64,000 nt of DNA from Bacillus pseudomycoides DSM 12442 (GTDB lineage Bacteria > Bacillota > Bacilli > Bacillales > Bacillaceae_G). The notes beneath the pieces were generated by a model. The model saw nothing but the letters and a program-made list of their open reading frames with translations. It was not told the DNA's origin and searched no databases. Made by a program: the position numbers and the translations under genes. The stretch spans positions 1,994,001 through 2,058,000 of the forward strand of contig NZ_CM000745.1 in assembly GCF_000161455.1 (NCBI RefSeq). Direction: 5' to 3'. Every line of letters begins with the position of its first letter. Position 1 is the stretch's first letter. Below are positions 8,785 through 17,289 of this stretch, in pieces.

Positions 8785-9006
8785 ATGTCTGGTACAAAAA
8801 GTGGAATAGGAAAGATTCGGGCTTCATTAAATGGTTTATCACTGAAGCTTCGAAGTATTGCTGAACATATTATTAAACATCCGCAAGATGTTGTACATAA
8901 ATCAATTACGGAATTAGCTGAAGTTACTAGTAGTTCAGAAGCGACTATAGTTGTTTCAGCACTTCGAAATCAGTTCGGCGGACACGCTGTTGTAAAGAAT
9001 GATTAA
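8785..9006 (+). pseudogene. RpiR/MurR-type regulator with internal deletion
   Basis: The first ~57 residues are a typical RpiR helix-turn-helix (LRSIAEHIIKHPQDVVHKSI, then ITELAEVTSSSEATIV). Intact members continue with the rest of the recognition region and a ~130-residue SIS sugar-binding domain. Here the frame jumps after SEATIV to a short unrelated-looking tail (VSALRNQFGGHAVVKND) and stops. At 73 residues the protein lacks the sensor, so an internal deletion is the simplest explanation. A good ribosome site (GGAAGGGGAAG) remains. A terminator follows at once. Confidence 0.7.
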
Positions 9007-9017
9007 TTGATATATCA

Positions 9018-9049
9018 GGAACTCATACGAAAGTATGAGTTCTTTTTGT
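9018..9049 (+). terminator. Terminator after the RpiR remnant
   Basis: GAACTCATAC and GTATGAGTTC flank a GAAA tetraloop and are followed by TTTTTG. Confidence 0.88.
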
Positions 9050-9155
9050 ATTTCTCATACTATTTTCTCAAAGCTTTTCCCTCTTTTTACTGTTTTTTGT
9101 GTAGAATTTTCTGATAGTATAGAGGTAGAACTTAAAACAAAGGGGAGAAATAAAC

Positions 9156-9692
9156 ATGAAATTAGTTGTAATTAACGGAACACCACGTAAATTTGGTAGA
9201 ACACGTGTCATTGCAAAATATATTGCAGAACAATTTGAAGGAGAGTTATATGATTTAGCAACAGAACAATTGCCTTTATATAACGGTGAAGAATCACAAC
9301 GTGAACTAGAAGCGGTAACTAAATTAAAAACAATAGTGAAAGAAGCTGATGGTGTTGTCCTTTGCACACCTGAATATCATAATGCGATGAGTGGTGCGCT
9401 CAAAAATGCATTAGATTTCTTAAGTAGCAGTGAATTTGTCCATAAACCAGTTGCTTTATTGGCGGTTGCAGGCGGCGGAAAAGGCGGTATAAACGCGCTT
9501 AATAGCATGCGGATTGTCGCGCGAGGCGTATATGCAAATGCGATTCCAAAACAAGTTGTACTAGACGGTTTATACGTACAAGATGGTGAACTTAGTGAAG
9601 ATGCAAAACCATTAATTCATGATCTTTTCAAAGAGTTAAAAGCATATATGAGCGTGTATAAAGAAGTGAAAAAGCAATTAGGGGTGGAGTGA
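9156..9692 (+). CDS. NADPH-dependent FMN reductase / azoreductase (YhdA-like)
   Basis: A 178-residue flavodoxin-fold reductase. The N-terminal GTPRKFGRTRVIAKYI segment binds the FMN phosphate, TPEYHNAMSGALKNALDF is the flavin ring-contact signature, and AVAGGGKGGINAL follows. Length and motifs match B. subtilis YhdA (Azr), which reduces azo dyes and quinones with NADPH. AGGGGAG lies nine bases before ATG 9156. The gene is alone. Confidence 0.88.
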   Translation: MKLVVINGTPRKFGRTRVIAKYIAEQFEGELYDLATEQLPLYNGEESQRELEAVTKLKTIVKEADGVVLCTPEYHNAMSGALKNALDFLSSSEFVHKPVALLAVAGGGKGGINALNSMRIVARGVYANAIPKQVVLDGLYVQDGELSEDAKPLIHDLFKELKAYMSVYKEVKKQLGVE

Positions 9693-9742
9693 TAATTTTT
9701 TAGAGGGCAATGTTCTATTATTCATTGCCTCTAGCACCTTTG

Positions 9743-9756
9743 TGAAAACGATTTCA
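9743..9756 (+). promoter_or_regulatory. Possible cre (CcpA) site
   Basis: TGAAAACGATTTCA differs from the cre consensus TGWAARCGYTWWCA at one position. It lies about 90 bases before the VOC-family gene. Single cre-like matches occur by chance in AT-rich DNA. Confidence 0.35.
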
Positions 9757-9844
9757 ATCAATAAGGTCCACAGAATAGTGATATAAATAGAAGAATTTTT
9801 AATAAAATTGATTTTATGTATGGAAATTAAGGTGGTGAATAAGG

Positions 9845-10639
9845 ATGATTACACATTTTTCAGAGCTGAGATTACAGACAGTATCTATTCAAGGCGTAGA
9901 ACAAGTATATGGAGAACGCCTCGGGATCCCAATTTTATTAAAAACGGATAAACAGATAAGTTTTCGATTAGCGCCACATGTAACTTTATCTTTTGAAGAA
10001 GCATATGAGCCAATTTCACCTGCTCATTTTGCTTTTCAAGTACCATTTTCAAAATTTTATGAAGCAGCAAAACGGATTCAGGAATCTGGTTTGCTTATTG
10101 TAAAATGGGAAGACGGTCATGACATTGATGAAGAGGATAATCGATTAAATTTATATTTTCGCGATGGGGATGGAAATCTTCTAGAGATTATTGCACATAA
10201 ATATATTGATGAAGGTGTTCTAGTTCCACATACACCTTTAAACATTCTTTATATGAGAGAAATAGGTTGCCCAGTTGAAAATGTACCTATATTTAGAGAA
10301 TGGCTAAAATCTAATTTATGCATGAAAACATTTGAAGATGGTGGGATTTTCAACTTTATGATTGGTGGCACAGCCCATATTGTTGCAAGTTGGAAGGGGA
10401 GAACTTGGATTCCAATTGCAATGAAAGCTTTGCCTCCAAAGATACATGTTTCATTTGGAACACCAAGTCTACACTTCATACAAAAGGTTCAGAATCATCT
10501 AAGACAAAATGATGTACCTTGTCAGTTTAGTAAGAATGAACTATCGTTTGTTCAAGAAGGATATTCTTTTTCTATACAACATACTCCGCATTTTAAAGCT
10601 GATATTCCTAATAAGTTAAATTTGCCACTTTCTATTTAA
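9845..10639 (+). CDS. VOC (glyoxalase/dioxygenase-fold) protein, tandem domains
   Basis: A 264-residue protein with two vicinal-oxygen-chelate half-domains. The first covers residues ~1-120 (SPAHFAFQVPFSKFYEAAKR, with a family-type His, and LYFRDGDGNLLEII with the usual Glu). The second runs from ~130 to the end (LNILYMREIGCPVENVPIF, then MIGGTAHIVASW). The first metal ligand position of the N-terminal strand appears to be missing (LRLQTVS), so metal binding may be partial. Substrate and reaction are unknown. GGTGGTGAATAAGG gives an acceptable ribosome site before ATG 9845. Confidence 0.75.
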   Translation: MITHFSELRLQTVSIQGVEQVYGERLGIPILLKTDKQISFRLAPHVTLSFEEAYEPISPAHFAFQVPFSKFYEAAKRIQESGLLIVKWEDGHDIDEEDNRLNLYFRDGDGNLLEIIAHKYIDEGVLVPHTPLNILYMREIGCPVENVPIFREWLKSNLCMKTFEDGGIFNFMIGGTAHIVASWKGRTWIPIAMKALPPKIHVSFGTPSLHFIQKVQNHLRQNDVPCQFSKNELSFVQEGYSFSIQHTPHFKADIPNKLNLPLSI

Positions 10640-10704
10640 GCGGTATTTTTTTGACTTGTATTCAAAACACCTGTTGCTTCATTCGTTTAATTGCTATACA
10701 CATA

Positions 10705-11127
10705 TTAACGATCTGGATACGTTTCTTGTAAAAAACCGACAGATTGTTTAATTAATGCTTTTAGAACATTAAGATCAATATCTGCTACTTTATTAATGTA
10801 TATACACGCTTTTCCAGATGTATGTTTTCCAAAGTCTTTTAATAATTCTTCTCGCTTAGGGTCACCCGTCGCAAAATATAAACTAATCTTGGCTTTACGA
10901 GGGGAAAAGCCTACTAATGGTGCATCTCCTTCATGACCAGATGCATATTTATAGTGGTATGTACCAAATCCAATTATGCTTGGTCCCCACATCTTTGCTG
11001 GATAACCTGTTGTTTCAGTAAAGATATCTAATAACTGATATGCGTCTTCTCGTTTTTTTAGGCTGTCAACATTTTCAATAAACTCGATTACACTATTGTT
11101 GGTTTCTGTTGTTTTGAGTTTATACAT
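10705..11127 (-). CDS. DUF1801 family protein
   Basis: A 140-residue cytosolic protein with DUF1801 landmarks: MWGPSIIGFGTYHYKYASG, then PLVGFSPRKAKISLYF and GKACIYINKVADIDLNVL. The family adopts a YdhG-like fold and has no settled function. AAGGGGGCGATTCT precedes the ATG at 11127. It reads against the VOC gene; no clear terminator is seen in the 65 bases between them. Confidence 0.8.
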   Translation of the reverse strand: MYKLKTTETNNSVIEFIENVDSLKKREDAYQLLDIFTETTGYPAKMWGPSIIGFGTYHYKYASGHEGDAPLVGFSPRKAKISLYFATGDPKREELLKDFGKHTSGKACIYINKVADIDLNVLKALIKQSVGFLQETYPDR

Positions 11128-11285
11128 AATAGAATCGCCCCCTTTTTAGATATAGGTTTTATCGCATATTTCATTATAATACATAGTTTGAATCAAAGTT
11201 ACAGAATCTCATGTATTCTTAAAAGAAATAAAAACTTTTGAATAAAAATTTACTTTCTCTTTTCATCCTTAAAAATAACACAAAA

Positions 11286-11498
11286 TTATTTCATTTCATT
11301 TAACTTACCTTTTTTTCTAAGTAAATCGGCTTTTGTTATATCTCTAGAAATAATAAATAGAAATAAGTTAACCAAGACTAAAATGACATCTATACAAATG
11401 ACCCAAGAATCACTTTTTATAAAAGAATTAGTCATAACCAATATTAATAAGCTAATTCCTGAAATTAAACGTACTTTGTTTTGTCCTATTTTCAACAT
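11286..11498 (-). CDS. Small two-helix membrane protein
   Basis: A 70-residue protein with two predicted membrane helices (VRLISGISLLILVMTNSF and WVICIDVILVLVNLFLFII) and a charged C-terminal tail. AAAAGGAGATGATTTT before the ATG at 11498 is a strong ribosome site, which supports a real gene. I know no function for it. Confidence 0.65.
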   Translation of the reverse strand: MLKIGQNKVRLISGISLLILVMTNSFIKSDSWVICIDVILVLVNLFLFIISRDITKADLLRKKGKLNEMK

Positions 11499-11591
11499 AA
11501 AATCATCTCCTTTTCACTATATTACAATATTCTTATTGTATTTAATATATATTAAATTATAAGCATGTAATGAATACACTAAATGTAACCT

Positions 11592-11747
11592 TTTATCCCG
11601 AATAAACGGGAAGGAATATCCTCACCTCAAGATGCAGAGAGAAACAAGGATGTTAGGTGGGAGATCAACTGCCCGTAAAAGTCCGATTGGTGAGGGCTAA
11701 TAATCAGTGTGGGAAAGAAAACCCCACTGATTAAAGTTTCACTTTAT
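11592..11747 (+). repeat. bcr1-type repeat, copy 2
   Basis: Bounded by TTTAT at 11592-11596 and 11743-11747. It contains CAACTGCCCGTAAAAGTCCG, ATTGGTGAGGGCTAATAATC and CACTGATTAAAGTTTCACTT, as in the other copies. It occupies the centre of the gap between the small membrane protein and the 37-residue gene at 11873; the rest of the gap shows nothing. Confidence 0.88.
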
Positions 11748-11872
11748 CTTGATATCCCAAAAATAAAAAATACTCTTGAAATAAGGAGAAACTTCCAATA
11801 AATCCATTGTATGACGAGAGAGAAAATACAAAATCTATAAAGGAACCATATAAAAAGAGGATGTGAAACAAA

Positions 11873-11986
11873 ATGGGAAAAACGAAAGCGTTAGGATCAG
11901 CGAAACATAAAGGAAATCAAACTCAGTGTCATACATCTTCTAAAAAAGGGCGTAATGCTCAAAACGCAGGACAACGTAGTCACTAA
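11873..11986 (+). CDS. Very small basic protein (probable DUF3934)
   Basis: A 37-residue, highly basic, Gln/Asn/Ser-rich peptide (starts MGKTKALGSAKHKGNQTQ, ends with KKGRNAQNAGQRSH). Composition and length resemble the DUF3934 family of Bacillus, which has no known function; small acid-soluble spore proteins look broadly alike. AGAGGATG lies about 12 bases upstream. Confidence 0.6.
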   Translation: MGKTKALGSAKHKGNQTQCHTSSKKGRNAQNAGQRSH

Positions 11987-12049
11987 AAAATACTTCTGTC
12001 TCCCTTTCTTTTTCTATATAATATAAAGAAAGGGAGTGTAAGCTTATAT

Positions 12050-12607
12050 ATGAACAAATGGATACTACTTGTTATTTTATTATTTCCACCATTATGCATA
12101 ATGTATATGACATATCGAATGAAAAAAGTTGCTTGTGAAAAGTTAAGTGATAACGCTCCATATGTATTAATTTTAGGTGCAAAATTATTTGGGGATAAAC
12201 CTTCTTTATCTCTTCAAAATCGACTGGATGTAGCCTTAATGTATTTAAATTCTCATCCGGAAACAAAAGTAATTGTATCTGGAGGACAAGGTGAAGATGA
12301 GGACATTCCTGAAGCACATAGCATGCGAAATTATTTAATAAAGCATGGAATTGAAGAGAATCGTATTTTCATTGAGGATCGTTCGACAAGTACTTATGAA
12401 AATCTAAAGTTTAGCATGGATTTATATCATGTAATGCACGCGGTAGTTGTGAGTAATACATATCATCTATATCGAACAAAAATTATTGCTAAGCGTTTAG
12501 GAATGCAGATGGAGTCACTCGCGGCACCAACACCAAGGCGTTCAGAGAAGAAAGCATATATACGTGAATATGCAGCAATTATTAAAACAGTATTATTCGA
12601 TCATTAG
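12050..12607 (+). CDS. DUF218 / YdcF-SanA family membrane-anchored protein
   Basis: A 185-residue protein with one N-terminal membrane helix (WILLVILLFPPLCIMYMTY) and a DUF218 domain: YVLILGAKLFG, VIVSGGQGEDEDIPEA, then IEDRSTSTYENLKFS and VVVSNTYHLYRTKIIAKRLG. Relatives (ElyC, SanA, YdcF) act in the cell envelope, affecting peptidoglycan or lipid carrier use, but the activity is undefined. AAAGGGAGTG is 14 bases before ATG 12050. Confidence 0.82.
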   Translation: MNKWILLVILLFPPLCIMYMTYRMKKVACEKLSDNAPYVLILGAKLFGDKPSLSLQNRLDVALMYLNSHPETKVIVSGGQGEDEDIPEAHSMRNYLIKHGIEENRIFIEDRSTSTYENLKFSMDLYHVMHAVVVSNTYHLYRTKIIAKRLGMQMESLAAPTPRRSEKKAYIREYAAIIKTVLFDH

Positions 12608-12633
12608 AGCTCAAGTAAGGGCTCTTTTTTCGT
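12606..12633 (+). terminator. Weak terminator after the DUF218 gene
   Basis: AGAGC and GCTCT form a short stem followed by six T residues. Confidence 0.55.
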
Positions 12634-12710
12634 GAATAAAAAGCGTATCATTTGAAAAGAAGGAAAGATTCTATCAGAATGAAAGAAACAATAATAAGGG
12701 AGTTGTATTT

Positions 12711-13664
12711 GTGATTCGATTTAATCATGTGTCAAAAGCATATGAAGATGGTACAAAAGCAGTAGATTCATTACATTTAGAAATTAAAAAAGGAGAGTTT
12801 TTTGTCCTTATCGGTCCGAGTGGTTGCGGAAAAACAACAACGATGAAAATGATTAATCGTTTAATTGAAACGACAGAAGGTTCCATCTCTATCGATGGAA
12901 AAGACATCCAAGATTACAATATTCATGAATTGCGTTGGGATATCGGGTACGTTCTGCAACAAATTGCATTGTTTCCTCATATGACAATTGCTGAAAATAT
13001 TGCGATTGTACCTGAAATGAGAAAATGGAGTAAAGAAAAAGTTCAAGAGCGTGTGGATGAGTTACTTGATATGGTTGGATTAGATCCAGATGTATATCGA
13101 AATCGTATGCCTGATGAATTATCTGGTGGACAGAAGCAACGTGTGGGAGTGGTAAGAGCACTGGCTGCTAACCCGAAAATCGTTCTCATGGATGAACCAT
13201 TTAGCGCGCTAGATCCATTAAGCCGAGAACAGTTGCAAAAGGATATTGTAGAATTACAGAAAAAAATTCAAAAAACAATCGTGTTCGTGACACATGATAT
13301 GCAAGAAGCGTTAACACTTGGTGATCGTATTTGCGTGATGAGAAAAGGAAAAATCGTTCAATTAGATACACCGGAAGGAATCATACATAACCCAGTAAAT
13401 GATTTTGTAGAAGAATTTATTGGAAATCGTGTTCGCCCTTGGTATGAAGGGAAGAGCATTGAAGATGTGTTGCCACTTGCGAGTGATAGAAAAGTAGACA
13501 ATGATGTTTTACCTCTATCTCTGCATGCTTCACTACAAGAGGCGTTGATTCGTTTGGAAGCAGAAGAGGCAATCCCGATTGAAAGAGAGGGGCAATACGT
13601 GGGGACATTAACGAGCCGTCATATTGTGGCATATTTGGCTGGACAAATGAAGGAGAGGGGGTAA
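12711..13664 (+). CDS. opuFA: OpuF-type compatible-solute ABC transporter ATPase
   Basis: A 317-residue ABC ATPase of the glycine betaine/choline class. Walker A is GPSGCGKTT at residues ~35-43, the signature is LSGGQKQR, Walker B is IVLMDEP and the switch His is in FVTHD. The last ~70 residues resemble a CBS-domain region (LQEALIRLEAEEAIPI, then YVGTLTSRHIVAYL), as in OpuCA/OpuBA, where it senses ionic strength. The start is GTG 12711 behind AAGGGAG. It is followed four bases later by the fused permease gene, so the pair makes a complete importer for osmoprotectants. Confidence 0.88.
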   Translation: MIRFNHVSKAYEDGTKAVDSLHLEIKKGEFFVLIGPSGCGKTTTMKMINRLIETTEGSISIDGKDIQDYNIHELRWDIGYVLQQIALFPHMTIAENIAIVPEMRKWSKEKVQERVDELLDMVGLDPDVYRNRMPDELSGGQKQRVGVVRALAANPKIVLMDEPFSALDPLSREQLQKDIVELQKKIQKTIVFVTHDMQEALTLGDRICVMRKGKIVQLDTPEGIIHNPVNDFVEEFIGNRVRPWYEGKSIEDVLPLASDRKVDNDVLPLSLHASLQEALIRLEAEEAIPIEREGQYVGTLTSRHIVAYLAGQMKERG

Positions 13665-13667
13665 ACC

Positions 13668-15179
13668 GTGTCTGCATTATTACAAACGTTTCAGGAACGA
13701 AAATTAGAATTACTTAGTGCGCTGATTGAGCACTTACAAATTTCACTTATTTCTTTATTCTTTGCGGTGATGATTGCAGTTCCACTCGGTATTTTGTTAA
13801 CGAGAAGAGAGCGAATTGCTGAGTTTATTATAGGCACATCTGCTGTTATGCAAACAATTCCCTCATTGGCTTTACTAGGGCTTTTAATTCCGCTTGTTGG
13901 TATTGGAAAGGTGCCAGCAATTATCGCGCTAGTTGTGTATGCGTTATTGCCAATTTTACGAAATACATATACGGGAATCCGTAAGTTAGATGCATCGCTT
14001 ATTGAAGCAGCCAGAGCGATGGGAATGAATAGCTTTAGAAGATTATGGAGAGTAGAACTTCCTCTTGCATTGCCAATTATAATGGCTGGAATTCGTACGG
14101 CAATGGTATTGATTGTCGGAACAGCTACGTTAGCTGCTTTAATAGGAGCTGGAGGGCTTGGAAAACTTATTTTACTCGGTATAGATCGAAATGACCATGC
14201 TCTTATCGTATTAGGGGCTGTACCAGCCGCATTGTTAGCTTTATTCTTTGACGGAGTACTTCGGATGTTTGAAAGCACTGGACGCTCTCCTAAGCGAATT
14301 ATATCGGCAATATGTATCATTGTAGTTGTTATAGCTGCACCATTTCTATGGAATACGCAAAAGAAAGATATTGTGATTGCTGGAAAGCTGGGAGCTGAAC
14401 CAGAAATTTTAATTCAAATGTATAAGCAGCTGATCGAGCAAGATACTGATTTAGATGTAGAATTGAAACCAGGACTTGGGAAAACAGCATTTGTTTTTGA
14501 AGCTTTAAAATCAGGGGAAATTGATATGTATCCTGAATTTTCAGGGACTGCTTTATCTACTTTTGTAAAAGAAGACCCAAAAAGTACAAATCGTAAAGAA
14601 GTATATGAACAAGCACGTCTAGGGATGGAAAAGAAATATCATATGGTGATGCTAAAGCCGATGGAATATAACAATACATATGCACTTGCAATGCCAAGAA
14701 AAGTTGCAGAGCAGTATAATGTGAAAACAATCTCAGATTTACGAAATGTTGCAGCAAATGTTAAGGCTGGATTTACGTTAGAGTTTGCAGATCGGGAAGA
14801 CGGCTATAAAGGGATGCAAAAATTGTATAATTTCCAGATTGCAAACGTAACAACAATGGAGCCGAAGTTACGATATGGTGCAATTGAGTCGGGGGAGGTT
14901 ACTGTTATTGATGCTTATTCTACTGACAGCGAACTTGAACAATATGGCCTCCAAGTACTAGAAGATGATAAAGGGTTATTCCCACCTTACCAAGGAGCTC
15001 CTTTATTAAGAAAAGAAACGCTTGATAAATATCCTGAACTTGAACAGACATTAAATAAACTTGCTGGGAAAATATCAGATGAAGATATGAGAAAAATGAA
15101 TTATGAAGTAAATGTAAATGGTAAAAGTGCAGAAAGAGTAGCGAAACAATTTTTAGAAAAAGAGGGATTGATTCATTAA
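13668..15179 (+). CDS. opuFB: Fused permease and substrate-binding protein of the OpuF-type transporter
   Basis: A 503-residue fusion. Residues ~1-215 are a BPD-type ABC permease with about six membrane segments and the EAA loop (LIEAARAMGMNSFRRLWRVE). A further helix (IISAICIIVVVIAAPF) leads to a ~270-residue OpuAC/ProX-like binding domain (DIVIAGKLGAEPEILIQMYK, then GEIDMYPEFSGTAL and VIDAYSTDSELEQYGL). In most Bacillus Opu systems the binding protein is a separate lipoprotein; the fused layout is that of OpuF. Glycine betaine, carnitine or choline derivatives are likely ligands. GTG 13668 follows GGAGAGGGGG. Confidence 0.9.
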   Translation: MSALLQTFQERKLELLSALIEHLQISLISLFFAVMIAVPLGILLTRRERIAEFIIGTSAVMQTIPSLALLGLLIPLVGIGKVPAIIALVVYALLPILRNTYTGIRKLDASLIEAARAMGMNSFRRLWRVELPLALPIIMAGIRTAMVLIVGTATLAALIGAGGLGKLILLGIDRNDHALIVLGAVPAALLALFFDGVLRMFESTGRSPKRIISAICIIVVVIAAPFLWNTQKKDIVIAGKLGAEPEILIQMYKQLIEQDTDLDVELKPGLGKTAFVFEALKSGEIDMYPEFSGTALSTFVKEDPKSTNRKEVYEQARLGMEKKYHMVMLKPMEYNNTYALAMPRKVAEQYNVKTISDLRNVAANVKAGFTLEFADREDGYKGMQKLYNFQIANVTTMEPKLRYGAIESGEVTVIDAYSTDSELEQYGLQVLEDDKGLFPPYQGAPLLRKETLDKYPELEQTLNKLAGKISDEDMRKMNYEVNVNGKSAERVAKQFLEKEGLIH

Positions 15180-15216
15180 TATTTGCAAAAAATATACAAT
15201 TTAATGACTGGAAATC

Positions 15217-15248
15217 GACCGTTCATAATAAAATGAACGGTTTTTTTG
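15217..15248 (+). terminator. Terminator after the OpuF operon
   Basis: ACCGTTCAT and ATGAACGGT pair around AATAAA and run into seven T residues. Confidence 0.88.
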
Positions 15249-15358
15249 TGCATACTTATACAATTTTTCAAAAAAGTATTCCCTTTTTGCTCATTTTCTT
15301 TTAGAATAAGTAATGTTTTCCTGAAAAAATATAATAGAAACATCTATTAGAGAAAAAG

Positions 15359-16825
15359 GTGACTTTAATAGTTGAACGGATGAACATAACACCTAGAATG
15401 ACAGATGGGGTGGTACCAATAGAAAAGAAATTAGGATTTTTTCCATTAATCGCATTAGTAGTAGGAACAATGGTTGGCGGTGGTGTTTTTAGTTTACCGC
15501 ATGATTTAGCAGTAGGCGCAAATAGTGGCGCAACGATAATTGGATGGTGTATTACAGCAATGGGAATGATTCCACTTGCACTTGTATACCAAACGTTAGC
15601 AAGACAAAAACCAGAGCTTGAAGGCGGAATTTATAGTTACGCACGCACAGGATTTGGTGAATATGTTGGTTTTAACAGTGCATGGGGATATTGGCTTGCA
15701 GGGATTTTAGGAAACGTAGCTACGATTATGTTATTGTTTAGTACACTTGGATATTTTTTCCCTATTTTTAAAGGAGGAAACAACGTTGCCTCCATCGTTG
15801 GTGCATCTCTTTTATTATGGACGCTGCACTTCCTTATTTTAATTGGAATTCGTGAAGCGTCTATTATGAACTTTGTTGCAACAATTGGAAAACTAGTTCC
15901 GATTTTATTATTTATTGCAGTTATGGTTACAGCGTTTCGCTGGGATACATTTACACATGATTTTTGGGGTGAGGGAACCGTTTCTATTTCTTCTGTCCTT
16001 GGTCAAGTGAAAAATACGATGCTTGTTACACTTTGGGTATTTATCGGTGTGGAAGGAGCAGTCGTATTATCTGGAAGAGCAAAAAACAGCCGTGATGTTG
16101 GAAAAGCAACGGTTGTTGGATTAATTTTAGTTATGTCCATCTATATTTTAATCTCAGTCCTTTCTATGGGGGCAATGACAAGACAAGAGCTTTCTCTGTT
16201 AGAAACGCCGTCAATGGGCCATGTATTAGAGCATGTTGTTGGACCATGGGGAGCATTTGCCATTAATATCGGATTGGTTGCTTCACTTGTTGGGACATTA
16301 ATTGGATGGTTCTTACTCGTTTCTGAAATTTCTCACGTAGCAGGGAAAGATGGCGTATTTCCGAAAGCCTTTACGAAGACAAATAAAAAGCAGACACCAC
16401 ATATTGCATTATGGATTTCAAATGGTGTCGCACAAACATTGTTTATTATCGTTTTGTTTTCGGAATCAACGTATCAAATGATGTATTTTATCGCGTCTAC
16501 ATCTATTTTACTTCCGTACTTATTATCAGCACTTTATCAGTTGAAATTAGTTGTAACGAAGGAACTGAAACGTGCGAGGCTAAAAAATGGAATGCTTGCT
16601 TTAATTGCCTCATTGTATTCCGTATGGTTGATTTATGCAGCAGGCTTAAAAAACTTATTACTTGTCTCAATCGTATATGGTATTGGACTTGTTGTTTATA
16701 TGTTTGCTCGAAAAGAAAAAGGAAATCGCTGTTTTTCTGGCATGGAGAGATATGTCATGGTTGTAATCGTGGTTGCAGCAGTAATATCGCTTTATATGCT
16801 TGTAACAGGTAATATAAAAATGTAA
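15359..16825 (+). CDS. Basic amino acid antiporter, APA family (ArcD/YvsH-like)
   Basis: A 488-residue membrane protein with about 12-13 helices. GFFPLIALVVGTMVGGGVFS is the helix-1 substrate-binding motif of APC-superfamily exchangers. ELEGGIYSYARTGFGEYVGF and WVFIGVEGAVVLSGRAKNS match arginine:ornithine (ArcD) and lysine exchangers. It would swap an amino acid for its product across the membrane. No arginine deiminase genes are nearby, so the substrate is inferred only. GTG 15359 opens the frame; ATG 15380 is an alternative, as AAAAGGTG lies at 15355-15361. Confidence 0.85.
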   Translation: MTLIVERMNITPRMTDGVVPIEKKLGFFPLIALVVGTMVGGGVFSLPHDLAVGANSGATIIGWCITAMGMIPLALVYQTLARQKPELEGGIYSYARTGFGEYVGFNSAWGYWLAGILGNVATIMLLFSTLGYFFPIFKGGNNVASIVGASLLLWTLHFLILIGIREASIMNFVATIGKLVPILLFIAVMVTAFRWDTFTHDFWGEGTVSISSVLGQVKNTMLVTLWVFIGVEGAVVLSGRAKNSRDVGKATVVGLILVMSIYILISVLSMGAMTRQELSLLETPSMGHVLEHVVGPWGAFAINIGLVASLVGTLIGWFLLVSEISHVAGKDGVFPKAFTKTNKKQTPHIALWISNGVAQTLFIIVLFSESTYQMMYFIASTSILLPYLLSALYQLKLVVTKELKRARLKNGMLALIASLYSVWLIYAAGLKNLLLVSIVYGIGLVVYMFARKEKGNRCFSGMERYVMVVIVVAAVISLYMLVTGNIKM

Positions 16826-16853
16826 AAAAGTCCTCCTGGAGGACTTTTTTCTT
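16824..16853 (+). terminator. Terminator after the antiporter gene
   Basis: AAAAAAGTCCTCC and GGAGGACTTTTTT are perfect complements around one base, ending in T residues. Confidence 0.88.
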
Positions 16854-16919
16854 TGCATACAAGGAATTTTATTTTATTTACAGAATATCTAATATATAAG
16901 ATGTTTAGGAGGGATGAGA

Positions 16920-17180
16920 ATGGAAGAAAAAGAACAACTCTTAAGAATTATGGAATTGGCAAGTGATTTACGAAAAGTATTAGTACAAGAATCATTTTTT
17001 AATCATCATCCCGAACTACGTGGAGCGATTGAGAATTTAGCTGGTTCTGTGGAGACTTTAGCAAGCCTGCAACATAATAAAGATGAAAATGCCGAGGATA
17101 AACTACGATACGTACTTGCTAAAATGAAAATTGCTCACAATGCGATTATGCAAGAGAAAAAAGCTTTCCCTTCTCACTAA
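16920..17180 (+). CDS. Hypothetical 86-residue helical protein
   Basis: The protein is small, soluble and mostly helical (EQLLRIMELASDLRKVLVQE, then LRYVLAKMKIAHNAIMQEKK). TAGGAGGG sits at 16906-16913; it is too close to ATG 16914, so ATG 16920 is the likely start. A terminator follows. I do not recognise the family. Confidence 0.65.
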   Translation: MEEKEQLLRIMELASDLRKVLVQESFFNHHPELRGAIENLAGSVETLASLQHNKDENAEDKLRYVLAKMKIAHNAIMQEKKAFPSH

Positions 17181-17197
17181 TATAAGTTTTACTTTTG

Positions 17198-17228
17198 TAA
17201 CCTGACGGTGTAGGTCAGGTTTTTTTGT
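17198..17228 (+). terminator. Terminator after the small helical protein gene
   Basis: AACCTGAC pairs with GTCAGGTT, followed by seven T residues. Confidence 0.82.
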
Positions 17229-17289
17229 TTCTAGTTTTCTTTTACAGTTCATATAATAAGAACAGTATGAAAAAAAGAAGGTGAGTATA

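Noticed and set aside
9702..9732. Terminator after the azoreductase gene
   Set aside because: AGAGGGCAATG and CATTGCCTCT can pair with one bulge, but no T run follows on either strand, so I left it out.
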